Source: Comamonadaceae bacterium (GTDB lineage Bacteria; Pseudomonadota; Gammaproteobacteria; Burkholderiales; Burkholderiaceae). From it: a stretch of 20,627 nucleotides of DNA. The notes below the pieces were generated by a model that was not told where the DNA came from, searched no databases, and was given only the letters and a program-made list of their open reading frames with translations. Every line of letters starts with the position of its first letter. The stretch's first letter is position 1. Location: positions 1 through 20,627 of the forward strand of contig CANKOT010000033.1 in NCBI GenBank assembly GCA_947484245.1. The letters run 5' to 3'. The position numbers were made by a program, and so were the translations under genes. This document shows positions 1 through 7,253 of this stretch, piece by piece.

Positions 1-1221
1 CTGCACAGCACCAACAACTTTCCAGAGTTCACGGGCCGCATTTGCCCTGCACCTTGCGAAGCCGCTTGCACTTTGAATGTGGCCGACGATGCCGTGGGCA
101 TCAAGTCGATTGAGCACGCCATCATTGACCGTGCTTGGCAAGAGGGCTGGGTCAAGCCCCGTCCTGCCACGCACAAAACAGGCAAAAAAGTGGCTGTGGT
201 GGGCTCTGGCCCCGCCGGCATGGCGGCTGCCCAGCAATTGGCGCGCGCCGGTCACGATGTGACTTTGTTCGAAAAGAACGACCGCATTGGTGGCTTGCTG
301 CGCTACGGCATTCCCGATTTCAAAATGGAAAAATCGCACATCGACCGCCGTGCTGAGCAGTTGGTCGCCGAAGGCGTGACCCTCAAAACCGGCGTCATGG
401 TGGGCAGTCTGCCTGCGGGTTCCAAAGTGACCAACTGGTCGCAAGAAACCATCAGCCCCGAGCAACTCCAGAAAGACTTTGACGCGGTGTTGCTGACCGG
501 TGGCTCAGAGCAATCACGCGATTTGAACGTGCCTGGCCGCGATTTGTCAGGCATTCACTTCGCCATGGAATTTTTGCCACAGCAAAACAAAGTGAACGCC
601 GGCGACAAGCTCAATGACCAACTGCGCGCTGATGGCAAACACGTCATCGTGATTGGCGGCGGCGATACCGGTAGCGATTGCGTCGGTACTTCCAACCGCC
701 ATGGCGCGAAGAGCGTCACGCAGTTTGAGGTGATGCCCCAGCCGCCCGAAGAAGAAAACCGTCCTTTGACATGGCCTTACTGGCCTCTGAAACTGCGCAC
801 CAGCTCTAGCCACGAAGAAGGTTGCACTCGCGAATTTGCCGTTTCCACCCAAGAATTCATTGGCGAAAAAGGCAAGGTCACAGGTCTCAAAACCGTTGAA
901 GTCGAATTCAAAGACGGCAAATTGGTCAACGTGCCAGGCTCCGAAAAAACTTACCCAGCCGACATGGTGTTCTTGGCCATGGGCTTTGTGAACCCTGTTG
1001 CCACCATCTTGGACGCCTTTGGCGTGGACAAAGACAACCGTGGCAATGCCAAAGCCAGCACCGACTTCACCGGCGGCTATGCCACCAATGTGCCCAAGGT
1101 TTTTGCAGCAGGCGACATGCGTCGCGGCCAGTCCTTGGTGGTGTGGGCCATTCGCGAAGGTCGCCAAGCCGCCCGTTCAATTGATGAATTCTTAATGGGA
1201 ACCAGCGACTTACCCCGCTAA
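1..1221 (+). CDS. gltD: Glutamate synthase small (beta) subunit, 5'-truncated by window edge
   Basis: The small subunit of NADPH-dependent glutamate synthase passes electrons from NADPH through FAD and Fe-S clusters to the large subunit, which makes glutamate from glutamine and 2-oxoglutarate in the cytoplasm. The reading frame is open from base 1, so the N-terminus (roughly 80 residues by comparison with the usual ~480-490) is missing. Fragment residues 11-23 hold the cysteine cluster [14 protein letters not shown] (Cys15, Cys19, Cys23), which belongs to the Fe-S binding region. Two Rossmann motifs follow: GSGPAG near residues 68-73 (FAD) and GGGDTG near 219-224 (NADPH). The C-terminal [16 protein letters not shown] block is typical of the family. 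The large-subunit gene gltB is expected just upstream, outside the window. An ATG-like or TTG start inside this frame (such as base 73) is not the true start, because conserved residues precede it. Confidence 0.95.
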   Translation: MHSTNNFPEFTGRICPAPCEAACTLNVADDAVGIKSIEHAIIDRAWQEGWVKPRPATHKTGKKVAVVGSGPAGMAAAQQLARAGHDVTLFEKNDRIGGLLRYGIPDFKMEKSHIDRRAEQLVAEGVTLKTGVMVGSLPAGSKVTNWSQETISPEQLQKDFDAVLLTGGSEQSRDLNVPGRDLSGIHFAMEFLPQQNKVNAGDKLNDQLRADGKHVIVIGGGDTGSDCVGTSNRHGAKSVTQFEVMPQPPEEENRPLTWPYWPLKLRTSSSHEEGCTREFAVSTQEFIGEKGKVTGLKTVEVEFKDGKLVNVPGSEKTYPADMVFLAMGFVNPVATILDAFGVDKDNRGNAKASTDFTGGYATNVPKVFAAGDMRRGQSLVVWAIREGRQAARSIDEFLMGTSDLPR

Positions 1222-1224
1222 AAT
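1219..1224 (+). promoter_or_regulatory. Possible -10 box (TAAAAT) for the mla transcript
   Basis: TAAAAT overlaps the gltD stop codon. A -35 element 17 bases upstream (TGGGAA, 1196-1201) is poor, with three of six consensus bases. If it is active, transcription would start near 1231 and the mla leader would contain the terminator hairpin at 1294-1323. This is a weak inference from sequence only. Confidence 0.25.
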
Positions 1225-1293
1225 GATCGCAGACAGGAAAGCTTGCAAAACCGAACAGGTTCACACAAGCTTCACCTGAACGCCTTATCCTTC

Positions 1294-1323
1294 AAAAGCC
1301 GGCGACCCCGGCTTTTGTTTTTT
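1294..1323 (+). terminator. Intrinsic (Rho-independent) terminator after gltD
   Basis: A perfect 9-bp stem is formed by AAAAGCCGG (1294-1302) and CCGGCTTTT (1308-1316), with loop CGACC. It is followed by G and six T (1318-1323). This is a textbook intrinsic terminator. It lies 72 bases after the gltD stop and ends only 5 bases before the mlaF start codon, so it occupies the place where a Shine-Dalgarno sequence should be. Confidence 0.93.
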
Positions 1324-1328
1324 CACAC

Positions 1329-2144
1329 ATGACCTTGCCCAACTCTCCACTGCTGGTTGAACTCAAAAACCTCAGCTTCGGCTACGGGGATCGTGTCATC
1401 TTGAACGACATTTCTTTCGGCATTCCCCGCGGCAAAGTCACAGCCCTTATGGGCGTGTCGGGGGGCGGCAAGACCACTGTCTTGCGCCTGATCGGTGGCC
1501 AGTACAGGGCTCAACAAGGGCAGCTGAATTTTGATGGCCACGATGTGGGTCAGATGAACACCGAGCAACTTTATGCAGCCCGCAGGCGCATGGGCATGCT
1601 GTTTCAGTTTGGTGCTTTGTTCACCGACATGGATGTGTTTGGCAATGTGGCCTTTCCATTGAGAGAGCACACCAAAATGTCTGAGTCGATGGTGCGCGAC
1701 ATTGTGTTGATGAAACTGGATGCCGTTGGTTTGCGCGGCGCTAGAAATTTAAAGCCTTCAGAAATTTCAGGGGGCATGGGCAGGCGGGTGGCATTGGCCC
1801 GTGCCATTGCGCTCGATCCCGATCTCATGATGTACGACGAGCCCTTTGCCGGACTGGACCCTATTTCTTTGGGCACGGCAGCGCGGCTCATCAGAAGGTT
1901 GAACGACAGTTTGGGCATCACCAGTGTGGTGGTGTCGCACGATGTGGACGAAACCTTCCAAATTGCCGACCACGTGATTGTGTTGGCCAATGGCAAAGTG
2001 GCTGCGCAGGGCACCCCTGAGTCGCTCCGGCAAACCACAGATCCACTCATCCATCAGTTTGTCAACGGCCTCAGCGATGGTCCGGTTCATTTCCATTACC
2101 CAGGAACATCCGTGGCTGAAGACTTTGGGAGAGCCAGAGCATGA
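1329..2144 (+). CDS. mlaF: Phospholipid transport ABC ATPase MlaF
   Basis: MlaF is the cytoplasmic ATPase of the MlaFEDB inner-membrane complex, which moves phospholipids between the outer and inner membranes to maintain lipid asymmetry. The 271-residue protein has a Walker A motif GVSGGGKTT (42-50), signature ISGGMGRR (156-163), Walker B LMMYDEP (Asp180, Glu181) and the H-loop His214 in VVSHDVDE. The signature followed by a second basic pair and the PFAGLDPIS segment match the MlaF branch rather than general importers. The ATG at 1329 gives an N-terminus matching E. coli MlaF in length, but there is no ribosome binding site because a terminator hairpin ends 5 bases upstream. It heads the mla gene set and overlaps mlaE by ATGA. 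Confidence 0.95.
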   Translation: MTLPNSPLLVELKNLSFGYGDRVILNDISFGIPRGKVTALMGVSGGGKTTVLRLIGGQYRAQQGQLNFDGHDVGQMNTEQLYAARRRMGMLFQFGALFTDMDVFGNVAFPLREHTKMSESMVRDIVLMKLDAVGLRGARNLKPSEISGGMGRRVALARAIALDPDLMMYDEPFAGLDPISLGTAARLIRRLNDSLGITSVVVSHDVDETFQIADHVIVLANGKVAAQGTPESLRQTTDPLIHQFVNGLSDGPVHFHYPGTSVAEDFGRARA

Positions 2145-2923
2145 CTTTTTGGCACCCCGCTGAACTTGGTTACGCTGTGCGTCAAAAATTGGCTGACTGG
2201 GGCTTTGGGGCCCGTTTGTTGGGCCAACTCGCTCTGTTGTCTGGCCCCTGTTTGAAGCGCTTTGGCTTGGTCCGTGACCAAGTGCACTTTCTGGGCAATT
2301 ACTCACTGGCCATCATCACCGTATCAGGTTTGTTTGTGGGCTTTGTGTTGGGTCTGCAGGGCTACTACACCTTGCAACGCTATGGCGCAGCCGATGCTTT
2401 GGGCTTGTTGGTGGCCTTGAGCCTGGTTCGAGAACTTGGTCCCGTGGTGGCTGCCTTGTTGTTTGCAGGAAGAGCTGGCGCCTCGATCACTGCAGAAATT
2501 GGCTTGATGCGAGCTGGCGAGCAGCTCACCGCTTTGGAAATGATGGCTGTCGATCCCAAGTTGCGCATATTGGCGCCGCGTTTGTGGGGTGGCATCATTG
2601 CCTTGCCATTGCTCACCGCGGTTTTCAGTGCAGTGGGCATTGTGGGTGGGTATGTCGTGGGTGTTCTCCTCATTGGAGTCGATGCAGGTTCGTTCTGGAG
2701 TCAAATGCAAAGCGGCGTTGATGTTTTCAAGGACGTGGGCAATGGCATGATCAAAAGTGTTGTTTTTGGCGTGGCAGTGACTTTCATTGCCTTGCTGCAA
2801 GGTTATGTGGCACAGCCAACACCTGAAGGCGTGGCTTCAGCCACCACTCGAAGTGTGGTGATTTCTTCATTGTCTGTTTTAGGACTGGACTTCATCCTCA
2901 CGGTGATGATGTTCAGCATTTAA
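2141..2923 (+). CDS. mlaE: Phospholipid transport permease MlaE
   Basis: MlaE is the membrane permease of the MlaFEDB lipid transporter and forms a dimer on top of MlaF. The protein is 260 residues, the normal family length. It has an amphipathic N-terminal part and several hydrophobic segments (about 50-75, 90-115, 140-175, 195-220 and 235-258). The family's most conserved block, RAGASITAEIGLMRAGEQLT followed by ALEMMAVDP, lies between the second and third hydrophobic stretches and contacts the ATPase. The start codon overlaps the mlaF stop (ATGA at 2141-2144), which suggests translational coupling. The stop codon is embedded in the strong ribosome binding site of mlaD. Confidence 0.95.
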   Translation: MTFWHPAELGYAVRQKLADWGFGARLLGQLALLSGPCLKRFGLVRDQVHFLGNYSLAIITVSGLFVGFVLGLQGYYTLQRYGAADALGLLVALSLVRELGPVVAALLFAGRAGASITAEIGLMRAGEQLTALEMMAVDPKLRILAPRLWGGIIALPLLTAVFSAVGIVGGYVVGVLLIGVDAGSFWSQMQSGVDVFKDVGNGMIKSVVFGVAVTFIALLQGYVAQPTPEGVASATTRSVVISSLSVLGLDFILTVMMFSI

Positions 2924-2928
2924 GGAGG
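2922..2928 (+). promoter_or_regulatory. Strong ribosome binding site AAGGAGG deciding the mlaD start
   Basis: AAGGAGG begins inside the mlaE stop codon. It is only 2 bases from a GTG at 2931 but 5 bases from the ATG at 2934, so the ATG is the better start. Confidence 0.75.
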
Positions 2929-2933
2929 ACGTG

Positions 2934-3419
2934 ATGCAACGTTCAAAAAATGATGTGTGGGTTGGCTTGTTTGTGTTGATTGGCTTGGCGGCGGTGCTCT
3001 TTTTAGCGCTCAAGTCAGCCAACTTGTTGCAATACAGTTGGTCTAAAGACTACACCGTGACAGCCAAGTTTGACAATATTGGGGGCCTTAAAAAAGGGGC
3101 AGCGGTGAAGAGTGCAGGCGTGGTTGTGGGCCGCGTGGAAAACATTCAGTTTGATGGCGACAGTTTTCAGGCCAAAGTCAGCTTGGCTTTGCAAAATCAA
3201 TATGCATTTCCCCAAGACAGCTCCTTGAAAATTTTGACCAGTGGTTTGCTGGGCGAACAATACGTTGGCATTGAAGCCGGGGCAGAAGAAAAAAACCTGG
3301 TGGCGGGCGACAAGATTGGATCGACGCAGTCAGCAGTGGTCTTGGAAAATTTAATCAGTCAGTTTTTATACAACAAAGCAGCAGACACGGCTGCGCCCTC
3401 GGGTGAAAGTAAAAAATGA
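2934..3419 (+). CDS. mlaD: MCE-domain substrate-binding protein MlaD
   Basis: MlaD is the single-pass periplasmic MCE protein whose hexameric ring takes lipid from MlaC and feeds it to MlaE. The 161-residue protein starts MQRSKNDVWVG, closely matching the known MlaD N-terminus, and has one membrane segment at about residues 9-28. The MCE domain follows (about 38-115), with the family block FDNIGGLKKGAAVKSAGVVVG and the later SGLLGEQYVGIE. The C-terminal tail after residue 130 is short and polar. A GTG three bases upstream could also start translation, but its spacing to the ribosome binding site is poor and no residues are needed there. The stop overlaps the mlaA start. Confidence 0.93.
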   Translation: MQRSKNDVWVGLFVLIGLAAVLFLALKSANLLQYSWSKDYTVTAKFDNIGGLKKGAAVKSAGVVVGRVENIQFDGDSFQAKVSLALQNQYAFPQDSSLKILTSGLLGEQYVGIEAGAEEKNLVAGDKIGSTQSAVVLENLISQFLYNKAADTAAPSGESKK

Positions 3420-4225
3420 TGCTGGGTTGGCGTTGTCGCCTCGGTTTGGCCATTGCAGCCTTGATGCTGCTGCAAGGCTGCGCCTCTTTGAAAGGCCCCG
3501 ACCCCACTGACCCCCTCGAACCTTTGAACCGCAAAATCACCGCCTTCAACGACATGGCTGACGATGTGGTGCTGCGCCCCGTCGCTGTGGTCTATGGCCA
3601 GTATTTACCCATGGCGGTGCGCATGGGCATTGGCAATTTTTTCAGCAATCAAAGCGACGTCATGTCGTTTTTCAACAGCTTGGCGCAATTGAAATTTGAT
3701 TTGGCCGCTAAAAACGCCATGCGTGTGGGCATCAACAGCACTTTGGGAATTGGGGGCATCCTTGACTGGGCCACTCTGCTCAAGATTGACAAGCACAAGG
3801 AAGATTTTGGTCAGACCTTGGCTTTTTGGGGCGTGTCTTCCGGTCCCTATGTGGTTTTGCCTTTTTTTGGGCCTTCTACGGTTCGAGACAGCTTCGGTTT
3901 CTATGTTGACGTCAAAACAGACATCAACCAGCAATTGGCCGATACCAGTTCACGCAACGTCCTGAGTATCTTGCGACTGACCGACAAACGCGAGCGCTAT
4001 CTGTCTTTGTCCGACGCTGTGCGTCAAGCCTCCTTAGACCCCTACACTTTCACGCGGGATGCCTACTTGCAAAAGCGTTTGAACGATATTTATGACGGCA
4101 ATCCGCCCGTGATGGATGACTTTGACGATCCTGACCAGCCGTCACCCATGACCGCTCCCAACCAGCCCGGCGCTTCGGGTCGTCTCGATCCATTGCCAAA
4201 GACGCCGCCATCTGAAAAGCCTTGA
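3416..4225 (+). CDS. mlaA: Outer-membrane lipoprotein MlaA (VacJ family)
   Basis: MlaA is the outer-membrane component that removes mislocalised phospholipids from the outer leaflet and hands them to MlaC. The 269-residue protein carries a lipoprotein signal with lipobox LQGC, lipidated Cys22 and Ala at +2, which fits outer-membrane sorting. The VacJ core covers about residues 30-225 and includes DPLEPLNRKITAFND, the FFSNQSDVMSFFN segment, GIGGILDWAT and FFGPSTVRDSFGFYVD. The last 40 residues are an Asp/Pro-rich tail of low complexity. Its start overlaps the mlaD stop (ATGA). In E. coli this gene is unlinked to the mla operon, whereas here it sits inside it. An 86-base gap separates it from mlaC. 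Confidence 0.95.
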   Translation: MMLGWRCRLGLAIAALMLLQGCASLKGPDPTDPLEPLNRKITAFNDMADDVVLRPVAVVYGQYLPMAVRMGIGNFFSNQSDVMSFFNSLAQLKFDLAAKNAMRVGINSTLGIGGILDWATLLKIDKHKEDFGQTLAFWGVSSGPYVVLPFFGPSTVRDSFGFYVDVKTDINQQLADTSSRNVLSILRLTDKRERYLSLSDAVRQASLDPYTFTRDAYLQKRLNDIYDGNPPVMDDFDDPDQPSPMTAPNQPGASGRLDPLPKTPPSEKP

Positions 4226-4278
4226 TTTTTCAAGAAATTGGACAGGTGCTTTAATCAACCTTTTTGAAGCTGGCGCGT

Positions 4279-4299
4279 TAAAGAGTCAAACGCTCTTTA
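4279..4299 (+). other. Hairpin in the mlaA-mlaC gap
   Basis: TAAAGAG (4279-4285) and CTCTTTA (4293-4299) form a perfect 7-bp stem with a 7-base loop. It is followed by ATGATCTC rather than a T run, so it is not a normal intrinsic terminator. It lies 12 bases before the mlaC start, where no ribosome binding site is visible, and could affect mRNA stability or translation. Function is unknown. Confidence 0.45.
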
Positions 4300-4311
4300 T
4301 GATCTCAACCT

Positions 4312-4950
4312 ATGAACCGTAAATTCTTCACTTTTTTATGGCCTGTTATTTGGGCCTTGGGCGTTTCTTTGAGTTCAGGCGCTGTCTTTGCTGCCGATGA
4401 GGCGCCCGATGCGTTTATCAAACGCATTTCCAGCGAAACCTTGGATGCGGTGCGCTCCGACAAAAGCATCAAGGGCGGCGACATCAACAAGATCATGCAA
4501 TTGGTCGACAGCAAATTGATGCAGCACGTTAATTTTCGCCGAATGACGGCTTTGGCAACGGGTCCAGGCTGGCGCAAAGCCACGCCAGAGCAGCAAGATC
4601 GTTTGCAAGCAGAGTTTAAATTGCTGCTCATCCGAACCTATTCTGGTGCGCTCAGTCAAATCAGCGACCAGACCATTGAAATGAAGCCTTTGCGCGGTGC
4701 CACCGACGACAAAAACTTGGTCGTCCAAACCGAAGTCAGAGGCAAAGGCGAGCCCATCCAGCTTGACTACCGCCTAGAGAAAACGCCTGGTGAAGGGGCT
4801 GGTTGGAAAATTTTTGACCTCAACGTTTTGGGCATTTGGTTGGTTGAAAACTACCGTTCGCAATTTTCCAAAGAAATTAACGCGGGCGGTGTCGATGGTC
4901 TGATCAAGAGTCTTTCCGATCGCAACAAGTCGAACGCTAAAAAATCCTAA
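4312..4950 (+). CDS. mlaC: Periplasmic phospholipid shuttle MlaC
   Basis: MlaC ferries phospholipid across the periplasm between MlaA and the MlaFEDB complex. The 212-residue protein begins with a Sec signal peptide (basic MNRK, hydrophobic core, AVFA before the predicted cut after Ala27). The mature part has the family features: a helical region with DKSIKGGDINKIMQLVDSKL, the MTALATGPGW block, LLIRTYSGAL, and a C-terminal WKIFDLNVLGIWLVENYRSQF strand-helix segment. Length agrees with the family (about 200-215). It follows mlaA after 86 bases, the only notable gap inside the mla set, and mlaB begins 15 bases after it. Confidence 0.95.
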   Translation: MNRKFFTFLWPVIWALGVSLSSGAVFAADEAPDAFIKRISSETLDAVRSDKSIKGGDINKIMQLVDSKLMQHVNFRRMTALATGPGWRKATPEQQDRLQAEFKLLLIRTYSGALSQISDQTIEMKPLRGATDDKNLVVQTEVRGKGEPIQLDYRLEKTPGEGAGWKIFDLNVLGIWLVENYRSQFSKEINAGGVDGLIKSLSDRNKSNAKKS

Positions 4951-4965
4951 TTGAGTGCCCCCTGA

Positions 4966-5250
4966 ATGTCCACGGCCCTTTTAACGCTGCCACCCTATTT
5001 GCGTCATGGCAATGCTGCAGATTGCTTGTCAATGCTGCAAGCCCAAATTCGAAGCAGCCCAGACTCGGAGGTCGAAATCCAAGCGGGACAGCTGTCTGAC
5101 TTCGACTCCGCCGCACTCGCAGTGCTCTTGGGATGCCGCCGAGAAGCTGAAAGTTTGTCAAAAACCTTGAAATTCAACCAGTTCCCAGCGAAATTACGCG
5201 AATTGGCCCTGCTTTATGGGGTGTCTGAGCTCTTGGTCGAAAGCGCATGA
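4966..5250 (+). CDS. mlaB: STAS-domain protein MlaB
   Basis: MlaB is the small cytoplasmic STAS protein that binds MlaF and is needed for assembly and activity of the ABC complex. The 94-residue protein is about one STAS domain long. The diagnostic segment LSDFDSAALAVLLGCRREA (residues 43-61) carries Asp47-Ser48, the position equivalent to the conserved Asp-Thr of E. coli MlaB, followed by the helix that docks on MlaF. Overall similarity in such small STAS proteins is low, so the name relies on motif plus position at the end of the mla set. No clear ribosome binding site precedes the ATG; proximity to mlaC (15 bases) suggests coupling. Confidence 0.85.
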   Translation: MSTALLTLPPYLRHGNAADCLSMLQAQIRSSPDSEVEIQAGQLSDFDSAALAVLLGCRREAESLSKTLKFNQFPAKLRELALLYGVSELLVESA

Positions 5251-5259
5251 CCGTAAAAT

Positions 5260-5265
5260 AAGGGG
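5260..5265 (+). promoter_or_regulatory. Ribosome binding site AAGGGG of the exporter ATPase gene
   Basis: AAGGGG sits 3 bases before the ATG at 5269, in an 18-base gap after mlaB. It supports this start and shows that the gene is read independently of mlaB translation. Confidence 0.55.
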
Positions 5266-5268
5266 CTC

Positions 5269-6186
5269 ATGCCCGCTATCTCTTTTCAATCCGTCACCAA
5301 AACTTACCCTGCCAAACATTCTGGCAGCCAGCCTTTCACAGCACTCAATAAAGTGAGCTTTGACATTGCTGAGGGGGAGTTCTTTGGTCTGTTAGGCCCC
5401 AATGGCGCTGGCAAGACCACGCTCATCAGCATTTTGGCGGGTCTGAACAAGGCCACCGAAGGGCGTGTCATGGTGCATGGCCACGACGTTCAATTGGATT
5501 ACGCCCAAACCCGGCGCATGCTGGGCGTGGTGCCGCAAGAGTTGGTCTTCGATCCCTTTTTCACAGTGCGAGAGGCATTGCGCTTTCAATCGGGTTACTT
5601 TGGGGTGCAAAAAAATGATGCCTGGATTGATGAGTTGCTGGACAACTTAGGCCTTCTCGACAAAGCCAATTCAAACATGCGGCAGCTCTCTGGTGGCATG
5701 AAAAGACGCGTCTTGGTAGCGCAGGCTTTGGTCCACAAGCCGCGCGTCATTGTGCTGGACGAGCCCACTGCGGGTGTTGACGTCGAGCTTAGACAAACCT
5801 TGTGGCAATTCATCGCCAAGCTCAACCGAGAAGGCCGTACCGTTTTGCTCACCACCCATTATTTGGAAGAAGCGGAAGCGCTGTGTGGCCGCTTGGCCAT
5901 GCTCAAACAAGGGCGTGTGTTGGCACTGGCCAGCACCTCGGAGCTTTTGAAATCTGCCTCCAGCAATGTGCTGCGCTTTAAGTTGGACGGTCAATTGCCC
6001 CCCGATTTGGCTGCCAAAGCCCGCATCACAGGTCGCATTGTTCAGTTTCCTGCACACGATGCGGTTGAGATCGAAACTTACTTGGCGGCAGTTCGCCAAG
6101 CCGGATTGGTGGCGGAGGATGTCGAAATTCGCAAGGCCGATTTGGAAGATGTCTTTTTGGATGTCATGGCAGAGGGGCAGTCATGA
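5269..6186 (+). CDS. ABC-2 exporter ATPase, YadG-like
   Basis: This is the ATP-binding half of an ABC-2 type exporter. The 305-residue protein has Walker A GPNGAGKTT (43-51), the Q-loop VVPQE, signature LSGGMKRR (140-147), Walker B VIVLDEP (Asp164, Glu165) and H-loop His197 in TTHYLEEAE. A C-terminal extension of about 80 residues follows, as in the DrrA/CcmA/YadG subgroup of exporter ATPases. It overlaps the permease gene by ATGA (6183-6186), so the two form one transporter. The substrate is not evident. E. coli YadG/YadH also have no firmly assigned substrate, so only the general role should be trusted. Its place directly after mlaB hints at an envelope role, which is inference. Confidence 0.9.
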   Translation: MPAISFQSVTKTYPAKHSGSQPFTALNKVSFDIAEGEFFGLLGPNGAGKTTLISILAGLNKATEGRVMVHGHDVQLDYAQTRRMLGVVPQELVFDPFFTVREALRFQSGYFGVQKNDAWIDELLDNLGLLDKANSNMRQLSGGMKRRVLVAQALVHKPRVIVLDEPTAGVDVELRQTLWQFIAKLNREGRTVLLTTHYLEEAEALCGRLAMLKQGRVLALASTSELLKSASSNVLRFKLDGQLPPDLAAKARITGRIVQFPAHDAVEIETYLAAVRQAGLVAEDVEIRKADLEDVFLDVMAEGQS

Positions 6187-6938
6187 GCGGCTGGCGCATG
6201 TTGCTTTACAAAGAAGTGTTGCGCTTTTGGAAAGTTGCTTTCCAGACCATTGCCGCGCCTGTTTTAACTTCGGTCTTGTACATGATGATTTTTGGTCATG
6301 TTCTAGAAGACCACGTGAAGGTTTACGACAACGTTCCCTACACAGCATTTTTGCTGCCAGGCCTCATCATGATGAGTGTTTTGCAAAATGCCTTCGCCAA
6401 CAGTTCATCGAGCTTGGTGCAAAGCAAGATCATGGGCAACATTGTGTTCTTGTTGCTCACGCCCTTGTCGCATTGGCACTGGTTTGTGGCCTATGTGGGT
6501 TCGTCCATGTTGCGCGGTTTGGCAGTTGGCTTTGGTGTCTTTGCCGTCACGGTTTGGTTTGCGCCCTTGCAATACCATTCACCCCTTTGGATTGTGATCT
6601 TTGCCGTCTTGTGTGCTGGCCTGTTGGGTGCGCTTGGTTTGGTGGCGGGTCTTGGGTCCGAAAAATTTGATCAAATGGCCGCGTTTCAAAGTTTTGTCAT
6701 CATGCCCATGACATTCTTGTCGGGCGTTTTTTATTCCATTCATTCTTTGCCTCTGTTTTGGCAAGGCTTGAGTCACCTGAACCCCTTCTTTTACATGATC
6801 GATGGTTTCAGATACGGCTTCTTTGGCCAAAGCGATGTCTCGCCTTGGACCAGTTTGGCGGTCGTTTCTGTGGCCATGCTGGTGGTCAGTACTTTGGCCA
6901 TTCAATTGCTGAAGTCAGGCTACAAAATCAGAGGCTGA
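6183..6938 (+). CDS. ABC-2 exporter permease, YadH-like
   Basis: This is the membrane half of the ABC-2 exporter encoded with the preceding ATPase. The 251-residue protein shows about six hydrophobic segments (around 22-42, 56-75, 98-130, 137-160, 172-192 and 222-243), the usual ABC-2 membrane topology. The family block LTPLSHWHWFVAYV and the loop motif PMTFLSGVFYSIHSLP with HLNPFFYMIDGFRYGFFG match the YadH/DrrB-like group. Length matches family members of about 250-260 residues. It starts within the stop codon of the ATPase gene. A 25-base gap without a clear ribosome binding site separates it from the BolA-like gene. Confidence 0.9.
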   Translation: MSGWRMLLYKEVLRFWKVAFQTIAAPVLTSVLYMMIFGHVLEDHVKVYDNVPYTAFLLPGLIMMSVLQNAFANSSSSLVQSKIMGNIVFLLLTPLSHWHWFVAYVGSSMLRGLAVGFGVFAVTVWFAPLQYHSPLWIVIFAVLCAGLLGALGLVAGLGSEKFDQMAAFQSFVIMPMTFLSGVFYSIHSLPLFWQGLSHLNPFFYMIDGFRYGFFGQSDVSPWTSLAVVSVAMLVVSTLAIQLLKSGYKIRG

Positions 6939-6963
6939 TTGAATATTTCTTGAACTGAACAAA

Positions 6964-7206
6964 ATGACTGCAGAACAAATTCAAACCATGATTGCCGCTG
7001 GGTTGGCATGCCAACACCTCACCGTTGATGGTGACGGCCGCCATTGGCAAGCGGTGGTGGTGTCTGCCCAGTTTGAGGGCCTGCGCCTCATTGCGCGTCA
7101 CCAAAAGGTGTACGCCACGTTGGGCCACAAAATGCACAACGACGAGGTGCATGCCTTGTCAATGAAAACTTTCACGCCTTCTGAATGGGCCAAAGAGCAA
7201 GCTTGA
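6964..7206 (+). CDS. ibaG: BolA-family protein, IbaG-like
   Basis: This is a small BolA/IbaG-family protein, a group that works with monothiol glutaredoxins in Fe-S and iron handling and in acid response. The 80-residue protein has the family core [14 protein letters not shown] (41-54) and the C-terminal [15 protein letters not shown] segment with the conserved His63 used for cluster or metal binding. In E. coli, ibaG (yrbA) also lies between mlaB and murA, so both sequence and position support the name. The only difference is the exporter pair between mlaB and this gene. It ends 47 bases before murA. Confidence 0.85.
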   Translation: MTAEQIQTMIAAGLACQHLTVDGDGRHWQAVVVSAQFEGLRLIARHQKVYATLGHKMHNDEVHALSMKTFTPSEWAKEQA

Positions 7207-7253
7207 ACAACAGGCCATCACCAACGCGTTCCTCCAGCGACTCAAACAAAAAA

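Noticed and set aside
547..1167. A 206-codon minus-strand reading frame opposite gltD
   Set aside because: Composition is His/Phe/Val-rich with no family motif, and gltD residues on the other strand are fully conserved; treated as a shadow.
5254..5259. TAAAAT as a -10 box for the exporter genes
   Set aside because: Transcription would begin about 3 bases before the ATG, downstream of the good AAGGGG site, and no -35 is visible at the right distance.
5966..6670. A 234-codon plus-strand frame spanning the junction of the exporter genes
   Set aside because: Both exporter genes are clearly coding in other frames across the same bases; the product is Cys/Trp-rich and unlike any family.
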